The notes beneath the pieces are model-generated. The model was given only the letters and a program-made list of their open reading frames with translations, was not told where the DNA came from and ran no database searches. The position numbers and the translations under genes are program-made. Shown here one piece after another: positions 34,782-43,513 of a stretch of 64,000 bases of DNA. How positions within the stretch are numbered: the first letter of the stretch is position 1; each line of letters opens with the position of its first letter. The stretch comes from Fuchsiella alkaliacetigena (GTDB lineage: Bacteria > Bacillota > Halanaerobiia > Halobacteroidales > Acetohalobiaceae): positions 1 through 64,000 of the forward strand of contig NZ_JALKBZ010000009.1 in assembly GCF_023227765.1 (NCBI RefSeq), given 5' to 3'.

Positions 34782-35519
34782 TTAATTACCATAAGTATAG
34801 TCTTCAAAGTTTTCAATAATGATATCCCGAGCATGTTCAATATGTTCCTCTATCAACTCAACCGTTAATTCTACATCTTTATCTTTCACAGCTTCAAAGA
34901 TTTCACAATGTCTATGATAAGCCTCCCTAGCCCTTTCTAGCCTCGAAAAGTCAACAAGTCGATAAAATATATAGTGACTTTGATACTTATTAATCATTTT
35001 CTTTAAACGTTCATTCTTACAATTATCCGTCAATATATTATGTAATTTAGTATCTGCTTCAATAAAGCTTTCTACCTCACCTTCTTCCAGGTCTTCTTTA
35101 GCCTGCTTAAAAAGTTCTTCAACCTCTTTAATATCCTCCGCAGGAACTTCGGGAACTGCTAATTCAGTAGCATAACCTTCCAATAACCTACGAATATTAT
35201 AGATTTCCTTTATATCCTTTTTAGTTATCTCTCTTACATAAAATCCACTCCGCGGAATAGCTGTGATTAACTCTTCTTTTTCTAAGATATTAAAGGCCTG
35301 CCTGACTAAACTTCTACTTACATCTAGCTCTTCTGCTAAATGCTTATCAATAATTCTCTCTCCTGGCTTCAATTCTCGATAGACTATCTTATCTTTGATT
35401 ATCTTATATACCTGCTGTTCTAAACTTTTGTAATTATTTCCAATCTGTTTTTTGAGCAGTGTATTATCAATTATTCTATTAATTTTTTCTTTAGAAGTTA
35501 CTTGTTCAGCTTCCCCCAT
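34782..35519 (-). CDS. GntR family regulator, FCD type, copy 2
   Basis: 245 residues. Same layout as copy 1. The DNA-contacting segment GERIIDKHLAEELDVSRSLV is identical between the two proteins, so both should read the same operator, while the FCD domains differ more (EADTKLHNIL; YHRHCEIF; EEHIEHARD keep the ligand residues). The two may sense different ligands while sharing the GTTAAC sites. AAGGAGGATC precedes the ATG. It has its own terminator. Confidence 0.9.
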   Translation of the reverse strand: MGEAEQVTSKEKINRIIDNTLLKKQIGNNYKSLEQQVYKIIKDKIVYRELKPGERIIDKHLAEELDVSRSLVRQAFNILEKEELITAIPRSGFYVREITKKDIKEIYNIRRLLEGYATELAVPEVPAEDIKEVEELFKQAKEDLEEGEVESFIEADTKLHNILTDNCKNERLKKMINKYQSHYIFYRLVDFSRLERAREAYHRHCEIFEAVKDKDVELTVELIEEHIEHARDIIIENFEDYTYGN

Positions 35520-35675
35520 CCTGTGATCCTCCTTAAATGATTTTAATTAGAGACTATATTACTAATTTTGTTTTTCTAGATAAGTTATAATATTCCTTTT
35601 TGTTGCTAGGTAAAAATAAAAGAAACCTTAAAAATCATAGTTTTTTAGCTTAAAATGACATATAATTGTTATAAA

Positions 35676-36090
35676 GTTCAAATGATAGAGGACAGAGGAT
35701 AGAGGATAGATAAAGTTCAAAAGATTAAAACCTATTTGACGCTGACTAAGTTCTGACAAAAATCTGACAAAACCTTAAAACCTTTAAAATCTATTAGAAC
35801 CACACGCCCTGAAGCGACGCTTGCGACGTTTGTACTTTAACTAGTCATTTACTCTGGAACTTTAGCTAGTCATTACTCTGGGGATAATAATCCCTAAAGA
35901 AGTGCCATTGGGGTGAAACACAAATTAACATAAATAAAAACCTTTAAACATTTTTTTGAAATTATGCTTTAATGTCTAGTCAGAACTTAGTCAGATTTTA
36001 GTCAGCGTCTAATTGCCTTTGAACTTTATTTCTTGATCTTAATCTATCCTTTATCATCTATCATCTATCCTCTGAAACATTAGAACGATA
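35676..36090. repeat. Mosaic palindromic repeat, copy R1
   Basis: About 415 bases filling most of the gap between the GntR and cyclohydrolase-like genes. Left arm: GATAGAGGA tracts, then GTTCAAAAG, GACGCTGACTAAGTTC and CTGACA units. The right arm is its inverse (TAGTCAGAACTTAGTCAG, TTAGTCAGCGTC, TTTGAACTTTA, then TATCATC/ATCCTCTG tracts). The centre (35801-35921) is a GC-rich module from CGCCCTGAAG to TGCCATTGGGGTG, itself containing a duplicated CTAGTCATT/ACTCTGG segment. No coding capacity. Confidence 0.75.
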
Positions 36091-36143
36091 TTGTTTTGTT
36101 CTTTAGCTGCTCATTATTCATTGAAATTAAGGAGGCAAATAAA

Positions 36144-36731
36144 ATGTTAATCAAAAACTCAATCGAAAACTTCAGCCAAAAAATCGCCAGCAGTGAATAT
36201 CCTGTCCCAGCCGGAGGTTCTGCTGCTGCTAATACGGCCCTATTAGGTGCTTGCTTACTTAAGTTAGTCTTTAAGGTTAGTAAAAAATCTGCAAAGCAAA
36301 ACCAAAAAAAGAAGTTAACAGCTTCAATAGCAGAGCTTAGCCAACTCAAAAAGAAGTTTCTAGCAGCCATCGATGAAGATGTAAAAAACTTCAAAATCAA
36401 TTCAGAAAGTAACTTCAGTCAGCCAGAGAAGTTAAAAAAACTTATTGACCCTTTAGTTGAATTAGCAACAGCATCTTTGACAGCGCTAGAAATTGCTCAA
36501 AAACACAGAGCTATAATTAAAAATAGCGTGCTAGCCGATTACCAGGTAGCCCTTTTTAATCTAGAAGCCAGTATTAAAGGAAGCTTAGCTATTGTGGAAG
36601 CTAATTATAATTTTTTTAAGCCGGAAAAGAAGTATATTAAAGAAATCAAGCTGAAAGTGGAAAAATCAAAAGATAAAGTTCAAGTTCTATTTGACATGCC
36701 CCGCAGGAAATGCCCTTGGGGTGCAGACTAA
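36144..36731 (+). CDS. Cyclodeaminase/cyclohydrolase (FTCD_C/FchA) family protein with repeat-derived C-terminus
   Basis: 195 residues. The helical FTCD_C family includes formiminotetrahydrofolate cyclodeaminase and methenyl-THF cyclohydrolase FchA. The family signature YPVPAGGSAAANTALLGACL lies at about 18-37. Start ATG 36144 follows AAGGAGG; an upstream in-frame ATG at 36096 has no ribosome site. The last 17 or so codons (from GTT CAA GTT at 36678) belong to repeat R2, including its GC-rich module, so the tail VQVLFDMPRRKCPWGAD is not native. The gene may be slightly truncated, and catalytic residues need checking. It is the only plus-strand gene between 3.4 kb and the window end. Confidence 0.75.
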   Translation: MLIKNSIENFSQKIASSEYPVPAGGSAAANTALLGACLLKLVFKVSKKSAKQNQKKKLTASIAELSQLKKKFLAAIDEDVKNFKINSESNFSQPEKLKKLIDPLVELATASLTALEIAQKHRAIIKNSVLADYQVALFNLEASIKGSLAIVEANYNFFKPEKKYIKEIKLKVEKSKDKVQVLFDMPRRKCPWGAD

Positions 36732-37193
36732 GTTCGGAGAAAATCTGACTAAATCATAAACTTGGATTCGGCAAGTAACTTGTTTAGATTAAATTCAGCT
36801 AAGATACTAGCAATATTAGAACGTTATTAATCAAATATTGATTAAAATTGTCTCTAAAACTAACTAAGCCAGAGTTTTTAATTTACTTGCCGAATTGAGG
36901 ATAAAAGATTAAAAAATTAATTATTTTATCCTCTTTCCAATAAAGCCTAAAGCTTTAATTCAAGCTTAATTTTAATATGGTTCTAGGTTTTTGCTTTTAT
37001 GTTTTAAGGTCTAGTCAGAACTTAGTCAGATTTTAGTCAGTGTCAAATAGGTTTTAATGTCTTGAACTTATGTTTTATTCGTGCTCATTCGAGTTGATTC
37101 ACCCCAAGGGCACTTCCTTCAGGGCGCGTGGTTTCAAAAAAGTTTTTGGATGCAACATTACATTAATAAAGCTTAAGCTTACGCATATGATTA
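36678..37193. repeat. Mosaic palindromic repeat, copy R2
   Basis: Begins inside the 3' end of the preceding gene (GTTCAAGTTCTATTTGAC) with a 27-base GC-rich module inserted (36695-36722). AAGTTCGG and CTGACTAA units, a 130-bp sub-element (36766-36895), TAGTCAGAACTTAGTCAG units (about 37013), and a second, inverted GC-rich module (37100-37130) follow. Then comes a tail with GCATATGAT also found in R4. No independent gene seen in this gap. Confidence 0.75.
36766..36895. repeat. 130-bp element with 13-bp terminal inverted repeats, copy 1
   Basis: Ends ATTCGGCAAGTAA / TTACTTGCCGAAT pair perfectly. A second copy of the same length at 41580-41709 differs at about ten positions by eye. It looks like a small non-autonomous transposable element or a structured RNA nested in R2 and R3. 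Confidence 0.7.
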
Positions 37194-37215
37194 AGTATTA
37201 AAAAAGCTTATTAAA

Positions 37216-38283
37216 TCAACGCAGATACCTCTTAAATAACAGAATAATAAGCAGCAGCACCGGAATCACTATTTGAAAAGGAAGAGCATAATAAGGATAG
37301 ATCTCACTAGACCAGCGCAACAGTCCTATTAGATCATCAAAGCTCCAAAGGGATAGTCCAACTGCTAAAACTACTGTAGGTAAAGCTAATAATTTATAAC
37401 TATTCAACTTAAATAGTTCTGCCAATCCCTTAACTGTTGCATAAATGCAGACGGTAATCTTAGCTCCCGAACCGAGTAACCAGTTAATTGCAATTAATTG
37501 ATCTATCTCTGCGGGTAATAAGGTAGTACTCAGATGGGCCGGAAAGATGGCCCGTCTAAAGATATTCGATCCTAAAACCATTATATCTCTGAGGGTGATA
37601 GTAATCAGCAACACTCCAGCAACGAATAAACCCAAAGAGCTTGCTTTAATAAGCTTATCCTTTTCATTTAACGCCGGAAAGAGCATTAAAAAGATAACTG
37701 TTTCCCCAAAAGGAAAGCTTAGGTTATTAAAGGCTCCCTCTAAAACCGGAGTAAGTCCTTCTTCTAAAAAAGGTTGTAGACTATTAAAGTCATAATTAGG
37801 TATTAATAAAACTACGGTAATCAGCACACTAATTGGAATCACAAATATGGTTATTTCGGCAGTTCTACCTATTGCTTCTATACCGCTTTTAACTAGATAG
37901 GCTATTGGTAAGGAGAAAGAGATGATTAGAAAGACTAGGGGAGTTTCAGTATAAGTAACCGTCATCATATACTCCCCGAGATCTCTAAAGACCAAGGATG
38001 CTAAGTGAATAAAGTACCAGATATAGAATAAGCCGATTAAGCTACCTAGATATTTACCAAAGCCTTCCCGAAGAGTCTCTATTAAGTTCTGTTCTGGGCT
38101 TAATAAATAAATAGCCACATAAAGTCCTAGCAAGACAAAACCGCCCAACCAAGCCAGCAGTTGAGCAAACCAAGCGTCCTGATAAGCCACCGCAGCTGGG
38201 TTAAGAATTACTGAACTCCCAAATACAAAGCCTACAATCAACATTCCTAATTGATAACCTGAAATCTTAGCCTCTTCAATCAT
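37216..38283 (-). CDS. gerAB: Spore germination permease (GerAB family)
   Basis: 355 residues, ten predicted helices, of the APC-superfamily germinant-receptor B subunit. Family features: N-terminal ISGYQLGMLIVGFVFGSSVI, GRTAEITIFVIPISV in the middle and the SFPFGETVIFLMLFP segment. It binds germinants in the spore inner membrane together with GerAA and GerAC. Its ATG overlaps the stop of the small gene upstream by four bases (ATGA). Last gene of the gerAA-gerAC-small-gerAB operon; that order (A, C, x, B) differs from the usual A-B-C. Confidence 0.9.
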   Translation of the reverse strand: MIEEAKISGYQLGMLIVGFVFGSSVILNPAAVAYQDAWFAQLLAWLGGFVLLGLYVAIYLLSPEQNLIETLREGFGKYLGSLIGLFYIWYFIHLASLVFRDLGEYMMTVTYTETPLVFLIISFSLPIAYLVKSGIEAIGRTAEITIFVIPISVLITVVLLIPNYDFNSLQPFLEEGLTPVLEGAFNNLSFPFGETVIFLMLFPALNEKDKLIKASSLGLFVAGVLLITITLRDIMVLGSNIFRRAIFPAHLSTTLLPAEIDQLIAINWLLGSGAKITVCIYATVKGLAELFKLNSYKLLALPTVVLAVGLSLWSFDDLIGLLRWSSEIYPYYALPFQIVIPVLLLIILLFKRYLR

Positions 38284-38492
38284 CCCATCCCCCCTATTAT
38301 GCTGCGAACTAAACTTTCTATCACCCTACTAGGCACTAAAAGCTTCCATTCCATAAGCTGAGCTAAAGCAACCATAAAAGCTGCAACTAACAAAGCAGAA
38401 TAAATAAAGATATCTTTCTTAGTCGCTGCTAATAAGTGACGAAGATCAATGGCGATTATAAGTGCTAAACTAATAACTAAAAGAATAATCAT
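38280..38492 (-). CDS. Small two-helix membrane protein in germination operon
   Basis: 70 residues: helix (MIILLVISLALIIAIDL), a short polar stretch (RHLLAATKKDIF), a second helix and an amphipathic C-terminus. Located between gerAC and gerAB and coupled to both, so it probably works in or near the germinant receptor, as extra small subunits (GerD/fourth-subunit type) do elsewhere. AGGAGT precedes the ATG. Exact role unknown. Confidence 0.7.
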   Translation of the reverse strand: MIILLVISLALIIAIDLRHLLAATKKDIFIYSALLVAAFMVALAQLMEWKLLVPSRVIESLVRSIIGGMG

Positions 38493-38504
38493 TGAACTAC
38501 TCCT

Positions 38505-39713
38505 CTATTTAGGTCTAGTAGGCATGCGAATCATTCTCGGCTTGCGAATTGTTGTCTGCACTTCAATCTCTACTGGCGCCTGGCTAAACTCCTGCTCCCA
38601 GTCTCCGCGTACTTGCTGCCAATAATCAGGATGCTCTCTTCGCATTAGCTCTCCAAAACCAAAAATATCAGCTTCATAGTCCTGCTGAGCCAAGTCAACC
38701 ACCTCTCTAATCTCCTCCTCAATCAGAGCCGATAGCTCCTTAGCCAATTCTGCAAAGTCTGACTGAGTAGTTAAGTTGCCAGCTCCCTGCTGCTCACCAA
38801 GATTTCCAGTAGCCCAGACCTCTATCGACAGTCTAGGTTCTCCATCTTTTAGCTCTACCTCTGGCTCTGCCCCAGCACTTCTCACCTCAATAGATACTCT
38901 TTGCTCTCTATCGTGAGGATTATCAATATTAATAATCCCATCTATTACCTCTCCTTGAGCAAAGAGATAACCACGAGTCTCTGGAGGAGATAACCAGCCT
39001 ACTAACTGCGTCTCCTTAAAGGCAGCCGCTCCTTCTACTATCATATCTTTAAGTAATAAAGCTTCTTCTCCATTATCGGCTTCCTCAGCCGGCTCATCCT
39101 TTCCATCTTGACCTACAATCTGCACTGTACCTATGACCGAACTTTGACCTTGTTGATTAATCTCCCGCAAAAGAGTAATTAAGTCTTTTTGCTTTAACTT
39201 AGCTAGCTGATTAGCATTTTCCATAATATCAGTAAGATGAATACTCGGTATGTCTTCTAAGTTACTTTGCGCCTGTAATACCTTCTGAGCAGTACTTCCC
39301 CTTGCTACTAGCATCTCAGCATTCTTTTTCATTTCGTGATCTCTTTCCAAAAAATCCAGCACATCAATAATTCCTTCCCGAGCCAAGTCCTCACCTATGA
39401 CTATAATATGGATATGGTTTCGAAAAAGACGCCGATTAACTGTAGACAGCATGCCTTTGACTGCCCCAAAGACTGTCTCCTCTTCAAAAGAGATAGTCCA
39501 AAAAGCCTCTTCATCACTTCCTTGTTCGCGCTGTTGTAAGAAGGTAGGAACTACTAATTGAACTGTTACCTCTATCATTCCCTCTTCGCTTTTATCAAAG
39601 CCTATTCCAGTAACAAAGGCTATATCGTCTACATTCTCATTATCCCAGCAAGCTGTAGTACTAAACAGTATTGAAAGTATTATTATCCCTAAAATGATCT
39701 TTTTTTTCAGCAT
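38505..39713 (-). CDS. gerAC: Spore germination lipoprotein (GerAC family)
   Basis: 402 residues. A lipoprotein signal ends STTACWDN (lipobox TAC, then W-D as in nearly all GerAC proteins: CWD). Then DDIAFVTGIGFDK, a GVKGMLST-like segment and NHIHIIVIGEDLAREGI, all family-typical, with the C-terminal domain ending in RPK. C subunit of the germinant receptor outside the inner spore membrane. A GTG sits three bases upstream; the ATG at 39713 is better spaced from GAGGAG, which lies in the last codons of gerAA. Confidence 0.9.
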   Translation of the reverse strand: MLKKKIILGIIILSILFSTTACWDNENVDDIAFVTGIGFDKSEEGMIEVTVQLVVPTFLQQREQGSDEEAFWTISFEEETVFGAVKGMLSTVNRRLFRNHIHIIVIGEDLAREGIIDVLDFLERDHEMKKNAEMLVARGSTAQKVLQAQSNLEDIPSIHLTDIMENANQLAKLKQKDLITLLREINQQGQSSVIGTVQIVGQDGKDEPAEEADNGEEALLLKDMIVEGAAAFKETQLVGWLSPPETRGYLFAQGEVIDGIINIDNPHDREQRVSIEVRSAGAEPEVELKDGEPRLSIEVWATGNLGEQQGAGNLTTQSDFAELAKELSALIEEEIREVVDLAQQDYEADIFGFGELMRREHPDYWQQVRGDWEQEFSQAPVEIEVQTTIRKPRMIRMPTRPK

Positions 39714-39716
39714 CAC

Positions 39717-41318
39717 TTACTCCTCTTTTTTGATCAGATTAGCATCCAGTCTATACTTCTCTCCTTCCTCTTCTCGCCAGGCTAAGATGCGGGGCCGAGT
39801 GAGCATGGCCCACAGCGGAAATCTGACTAAGGTATCTTCTAAGTCCATGCCTGAGAGAGGAGAAAAAGGGGCTAAATAAGGTACTCCAAAGGACTTTAAA
39901 TTAACTAAATGGACAAATATAGTAATAATTACTAAGCCCATGCCCATAAAACCTAAAGTATTAGCAGCAACTAACAAGAATAAACGAATAAATATCAAAG
40001 GCTCCAATAAAGGAGATAGAATAAAGCTAGTAATGGCTGTAACCGCAGTTACAATTACTATCGGGTGGCTAGCAATTCCGGCCTCAACTGCTGCTTCGCC
40101 CAGGATTAGGGCCCCTACTATACTCACCGCTTGGCCGATCGGTTTAGGCATTCTCACTCCTGCTTCTCTTAATAATTCAAAGGCTGTTCCTAAAACCAAT
40201 GTCTCAAAAAAGGGAGAGAAAGGAATACCTTCTACAGCAGCCGTTATATTCAGTAATAGTTCAAAGGGTAAAATATTTTGATGAAAGGTCAGCACTGCTA
40301 CATAGAAGGCCGGTAAGGCAGCAGTTATAATTAAGGCTAAAAACCTCAAGGATCTGCCAATGGTAGCTACATAAGGTCGATTATAGTAGTCTTCACTAGA
40401 TTGAAATGCCTCTATAAATAAGTAAGGAACGGTCAAGACAAAGGGAGTACCCTCACAAAGAATAGCTACTCTACCTTCTAATAACTTCCCAGCCACCTTA
40501 TCCGGCCTTTCACTACTTCCTACCGTAGGAAAGATAGAGAAAGGAGAGTCCTCAATAAACTCTTCAATATAACCCGATTCTAAAACAGCATCTATCTTAA
40601 TCCTCTGCACCCGCTCTTCAACCATCTTTAAAACATCTTCGTTAACTATGCCTGCTAGATAACCTATTGCTACATCGGTATTAGTCTGGACACCTAGATT
40701 AAGCACCTTGAACTTTAAGTTAGCATTCTTAATCCTTCTTCTTAATAAAGAAATATTAGTGCTTAAAGACTCCACAAAGCCTTCTCTGGGCCCGCGGACA
40801 ATAGACTCCGTCTGCGGCTCCTCAACTCCCCGCTCCTCCCAGGCAGTAGTATCAAACTTCAAAGCTGTACCCTGACCGTCTATGTAAAGCACAGTCCCTC
40901 CTGCTAAGAGCTCTTCTACTGTTCTAGTAAAAGTATCAGCTTCTCCTACCTCACCTACATTAATTATCTCTTCTTTTATTTTTTGGATCAGTTCTCCTTC
41001 ATGTCTTCGGTCTATACCTATTTTTTTAGACTCAATCATCAAAGGGTCTAAGATACCATTATTAATAATCTCGTGATCGGTCAAACCTTCAAAATAAGCA
41101 AGAATCACCTTGAACTGAGAATCATCACCTATTTTTAGCTCCCGCAGTACAAAGTCACTACAATCAGCAAAGGTTTCCGCTAATTTTTGCTTAACCTTTT
41201 GGATATCTCGCGGTACCTTTTCTTGCTCAGATTCTTCTTCTTGCGGCTGTTCCGACTGAAAATAGTCCTGCGATTTATGTTTAAGATAGTTATAAATTCC
41301 GGCTAACTTTCTAAACAT
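39717..41318 (-). CDS. gerAA: Spore germination protein (GerAA family)
   Basis: 533 residues: a hydrophilic N-terminal half (about 1-290) with DHEIINNGILDPLM, GTVLYIDGQ and ESIVRGPREGFVE, then membrane helices with GRVAILCEGTPFVLTVPYLFIE, the family hallmark, and PIGQAVSIVGALILGEAAVEAG. A subunit of the spore germinant receptor. The frame extends to TTG 41327; ATG 41318 lies nine bases after CAAGGG and is preferred. First gene of the operon, with a possible sigma-G promoter. Confidence 0.92.
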   Translation of the reverse strand: MFRKLAGIYNYLKHKSQDYFQSEQPQEEESEQEKVPRDIQKVKQKLAETFADCSDFVLRELKIGDDSQFKVILAYFEGLTDHEIINNGILDPLMIESKKIGIDRRHEGELIQKIKEEIINVGEVGEADTFTRTVEELLAGGTVLYIDGQGTALKFDTTAWEERGVEEPQTESIVRGPREGFVESLSTNISLLRRRIKNANLKFKVLNLGVQTNTDVAIGYLAGIVNEDVLKMVEERVQRIKIDAVLESGYIEEFIEDSPFSIFPTVGSSERPDKVAGKLLEGRVAILCEGTPFVLTVPYLFIEAFQSSEDYYNRPYVATIGRSLRFLALIITAALPAFYVAVLTFHQNILPFELLLNITAAVEGIPFSPFFETLVLGTAFELLREAGVRMPKPIGQAVSIVGALILGEAAVEAGIASHPIVIVTAVTAITSFILSPLLEPLIFIRLFLLVAANTLGFMGMGLVIITIFVHLVNLKSFGVPYLAPFSPLSGMDLEDTLVRFPLWAMLTRPRILAWREEEGEKYRLDANLIKKEE

Positions 41319-41381
41319 GCCTATCAACCCTTGAATTAACTTCTGCCACTGAAGTTTCCTCCCTTAGAATCACGCTTGGTA

Positions 41382-41412
41382 TATTATTTGAGAAAGGGGG
41401 ATTGCTTATGCA
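41382..41412 (-). promoter_or_regulatory. Possible sigma-G promoter of the ger operon
   Basis: On the minus strand, TGCATA (41407-41412) and AATAATA (41382-41388) are 18 bases apart, close to forespore sigma-G boxes (TGAATA, CATACTA) although the -10 lacks its first C. About 60 bases upstream of gerAA, as expected for forespore-expressed receptors. Confidence 0.4.
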
Positions 41413-41433
41413 AAAATTTCATTAAAATTAAAA

Positions 41434-41895
41434 GTGGATAGACACAGATAAGTTCAAAAGATTAAAACCTATTTGACACAGACTAAGTAATGACTAAAAT
41501 CTGACTAAAACATAAAAACTTTAAACTCCTAAATTGCAATAAAACCTAAAGCTTTAGTTCAAGCTTAATTTTAACTTGGATTAGGCAAGTAACTTGTTTA
41601 GATTAAATTCAGCTAAGATACTAGCAGTATTAGAACGTTATTAGTCAAATATTGATTAAAATTGCCTCTAAAGCTGACCAAGCCAAAATTTTAAATTTAC
41701 TTGCCGGATTGAGGTTTAATATGCTTCTAAGTTTTTGAACTTAATGTTTTAAGGTCTAGTCAGAACTTAGTCAGATTTTAGTCTGTGTCAAATAGAACTT
41801 GAACTTTATCTCTTGATCTTAATTTATCACCATTGGCACTAGCTCTGCGTCGCCTCTATCCTCTATCCTCTATCATTTATCCTCTGTCCTCTGAA
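41434..41895. repeat. Mosaic palindromic repeat, copy R3
   Basis: Left arm GTTCAAAAG...TTTGACACAGACTAAG and CTGACTAAA units; middle with the second 130-bp element; right arm TAGTCAGAACTTAGTCAG, GTCTGTGTCAAATAG, TTGAACTTTATC. A short GC-rich module remnant follows (41829-41854), then TCCTCTATC tracts. It occupies the gap between the ger operon promoter and the metK terminator; no gene seen. Confidence 0.75.
41580..41709. repeat. 130-bp element with terminal inverted repeats, copy 2
   Basis: Ends ATTAGGCAAGTAA and TTACTTGCCGGAT; the same 130-base length and near-identical interior as the copy at 36766-36895. Most differences are transitions. Confidence 0.7.
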
Positions 41896-41929
41896 CTAAA
41901 AAAGAGCCAGACACCTAAATGCCTGACTC
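41896..41929 (-). terminator. Terminator of metK
   Basis: A ten-pair stem counting G-U on the minus strand (GAGTCAGGCA with TGTCTGGCTC), followed by a T-run. Lies 21 bases after the metK stop. Confidence 0.8.
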
Positions 41930-41949
41930 CCAAAATTCAATATTAAAAT

Positions 41950-43140
41950 TTAAAGTCCCGCTTCTTCCTTTAAAACTTCAGCCTTATCAGTTCTCTCCCA
42001 GGGCAAGTCCAAATCATCTCGTCCAAAGTGCCCATAAGCCGATACCTGACTATAAATAGGATTTCTTAACTCCAACACCTCAATTATCTTGCCCGGTCTT
42101 AGATCAAAATGCTTCTCCACTAGCTCCTCTATAGTATCCTCAGCTACCTTAGCCGTATTAAAGGTATCTACCATCACCGAAACCGGCGAAGCAACTCCAA
42201 TTGCATAAGCCACCTGTACCTCACACTTATCGGCTAAGCCAGCCGCTACTATATTTTTAGCTACATAACGAGCTGCATAGGAGGCCGATCTATCTACCTT
42301 AGTAGGATCTTTACCTGAAAAGGCTCCTCCGCCATGGTGAGCATGTCCACCGTAAGTGTCTACAATCACCTTTCGACCGGTTAAGCCTACATCTCCCTGC
42401 GGGCCACCAATTACAAAACGACCAGTAGGATTTACTAAGTACTCTGTCTGCTGATCTAACAGCTCTTTATCCACTATCGGTTTAATTACATTAGCAATTA
42501 CATCTCTTTTAATCTGCTCTAAAGAAACCTCTGCCTCGTGTTGAGTAGAAACTACCACTGTATCTATCCGCAGTGGCTTTCCATTTTCATACTCTACAGT
42601 TACCTGAGTCTTACCGTCAGGTCGTAGATAAGGTAAGATCTTCTCCTTTCTTACCTGAGCTAGCCGTTGAGCTAGCTTATGAGCTAGAGTTATCGGTAAA
42701 GGCATCAGCTCCTTAGTTTCATTAGTAGCATAACCAAACATCAGTCCTTGATCTCCTGCTCCTAGCTCCTCTTCTTCACTACTCAAGCCCTCTTTTAACT
42801 CCAAAGCCTCATCTACTCCCATAGCAATATCTGGCGACTGTTCATCAATAGAGGTTAAAACAGCACAAGTATCAGCATCGAAACCAAACTTAGCTCGCGT
42901 ATAACCGATCTCCTCTATTTTTTGACGAGCAATCTTAGGAATATCAACATAGCAGTCCGTAGAAATTTCCCCAGTAATTAGGGTCATGCCAGTAGTTACT
43001 AAGGTTTCACAAGCGACCCTAGCGTGAGGGTCTTGACTATAAATAGCATCTAGTACAGCATCGGATATCTGATCGGCAACCTTATCGGGATGACCTTCAG
43101 TAACCGATTCCGAAGTAAATAAGTATTTTTTTTTGGACAC
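41950..43140 (-). CDS. metK: S-adenosylmethionine synthetase
   Basis: 396 residues. Makes SAM from methionine and ATP. Motifs: [33 protein letters not shown] and [19 protein letters not shown]-like ([11 protein letters not shown]). The frame reaches a GTG at 43149 inside the ribosome site AGAGGTG; the GTG at 43140, giving an N-terminus M-S-K-K-K-Y-L-F-T, fits both spacing and family. SAM feeds radical SAM enzymes and methylation; luxS of the activated methyl cycle lies close by. No SAM riboswitch seen in the 68-base leader. Confidence 0.95.
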   Translation of the reverse strand: MSKKKYLFTSESVTEGHPDKVADQISDAVLDAIYSQDPHARVACETLVTTGMTLITGEISTDCYVDIPKIARQKIEEIGYTRAKFGFDADTCAVLTSIDEQSPDIAMGVDEALELKEGLSSEEEELGAGDQGLMFGYATNETKELMPLPITLAHKLAQRLAQVRKEKILPYLRPDGKTQVTVEYENGKPLRIDTVVVSTQHEAEVSLEQIKRDVIANVIKPIVDKELLDQQTEYLVNPTGRFVIGGPQGDVGLTGRKVIVDTYGGHAHHGGGAFSGKDPTKVDRSASYAARYVAKNIVAAGLADKCEVQVAYAIGVASPVSVMVDTFNTAKVAEDTIEELVEKHFDLRPGKIIEVLELRNPIYSQVSAYGHFGRDDLDLPWERTDKAEVLKEEAGL

Positions 43141-43217
43141 ATCTATCACCTCTTTTAAATTAAAAAATTCTCTCCCATAGGAAAGATAGTATAATAATTG
43201 CTACATTCCTCAACAGC

Positions 43218-43457
43218 TTAGTTTTCTAAATCATCAGCTTTCAAAAAATCAATAGCTTCCTTAGCCTGGCTAGCCCTTACTAAAACTTTAATCTGATCAG
43301 TGGGATCTATATTTAGTCCATAGCCGGCCCGGCCATCGAGATGGATTCTTGCTTCAAAATCAGCCGACTCTAAGCGTGACCTTACTATCTGAGCCTCATA
43401 CTCATCTTGAGTTCGATAAATAACTATAAACTTTGAAGTATCTACTTGGTCAGTCAT
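43218..43457 (-). CDS. DUF2007-like small protein
   Basis: 79 residues with the ferredoxin-like pattern of putative signal-transducing DUF2007 proteins: a strand FIVIYRTQDEYEAQIVRSRLESADFEA, then a second strand IKVLVRASQAKEAIDFL. The starting strand plus helix with E-A-x-I-V-x-x-x-L resembles the PII-like fold of this family. Role unknown. Between metK and luxS, probably same transcript. AAAGGTGG precedes the ATG. Confidence 0.7.
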   Translation of the reverse strand: MTDQVDTSKFIVIYRTQDEYEAQIVRSRLESADFEARIHLDGRAGYGLNIDPTDQIKVLVRASQAKEAIDFLKADDLEN

Positions 43458-43513
43458 TATTTAATCCACCTTTCTAGAAGCTCTAGTATAAGTAAATTAG
43501 CTTTGCAAGTATA

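Noticed and set aside
35520-36143. CRISPR array
   Set aside because: The repeats in this region are inverted, irregularly spaced and of unequal length; no regular spacer pattern and no cas genes.
36080-36400. Minus-strand frame opposite the cyclodeaminase-like gene
   Set aside because: Shadow of a gene with a recognisable family motif and a strong ribosome site on the other strand.
43141-43217. SAM riboswitch before metK
   Set aside because: The gap is only about 77 bases and shows none of the conserved SAM-I features; no terminator/anti-terminator pair.
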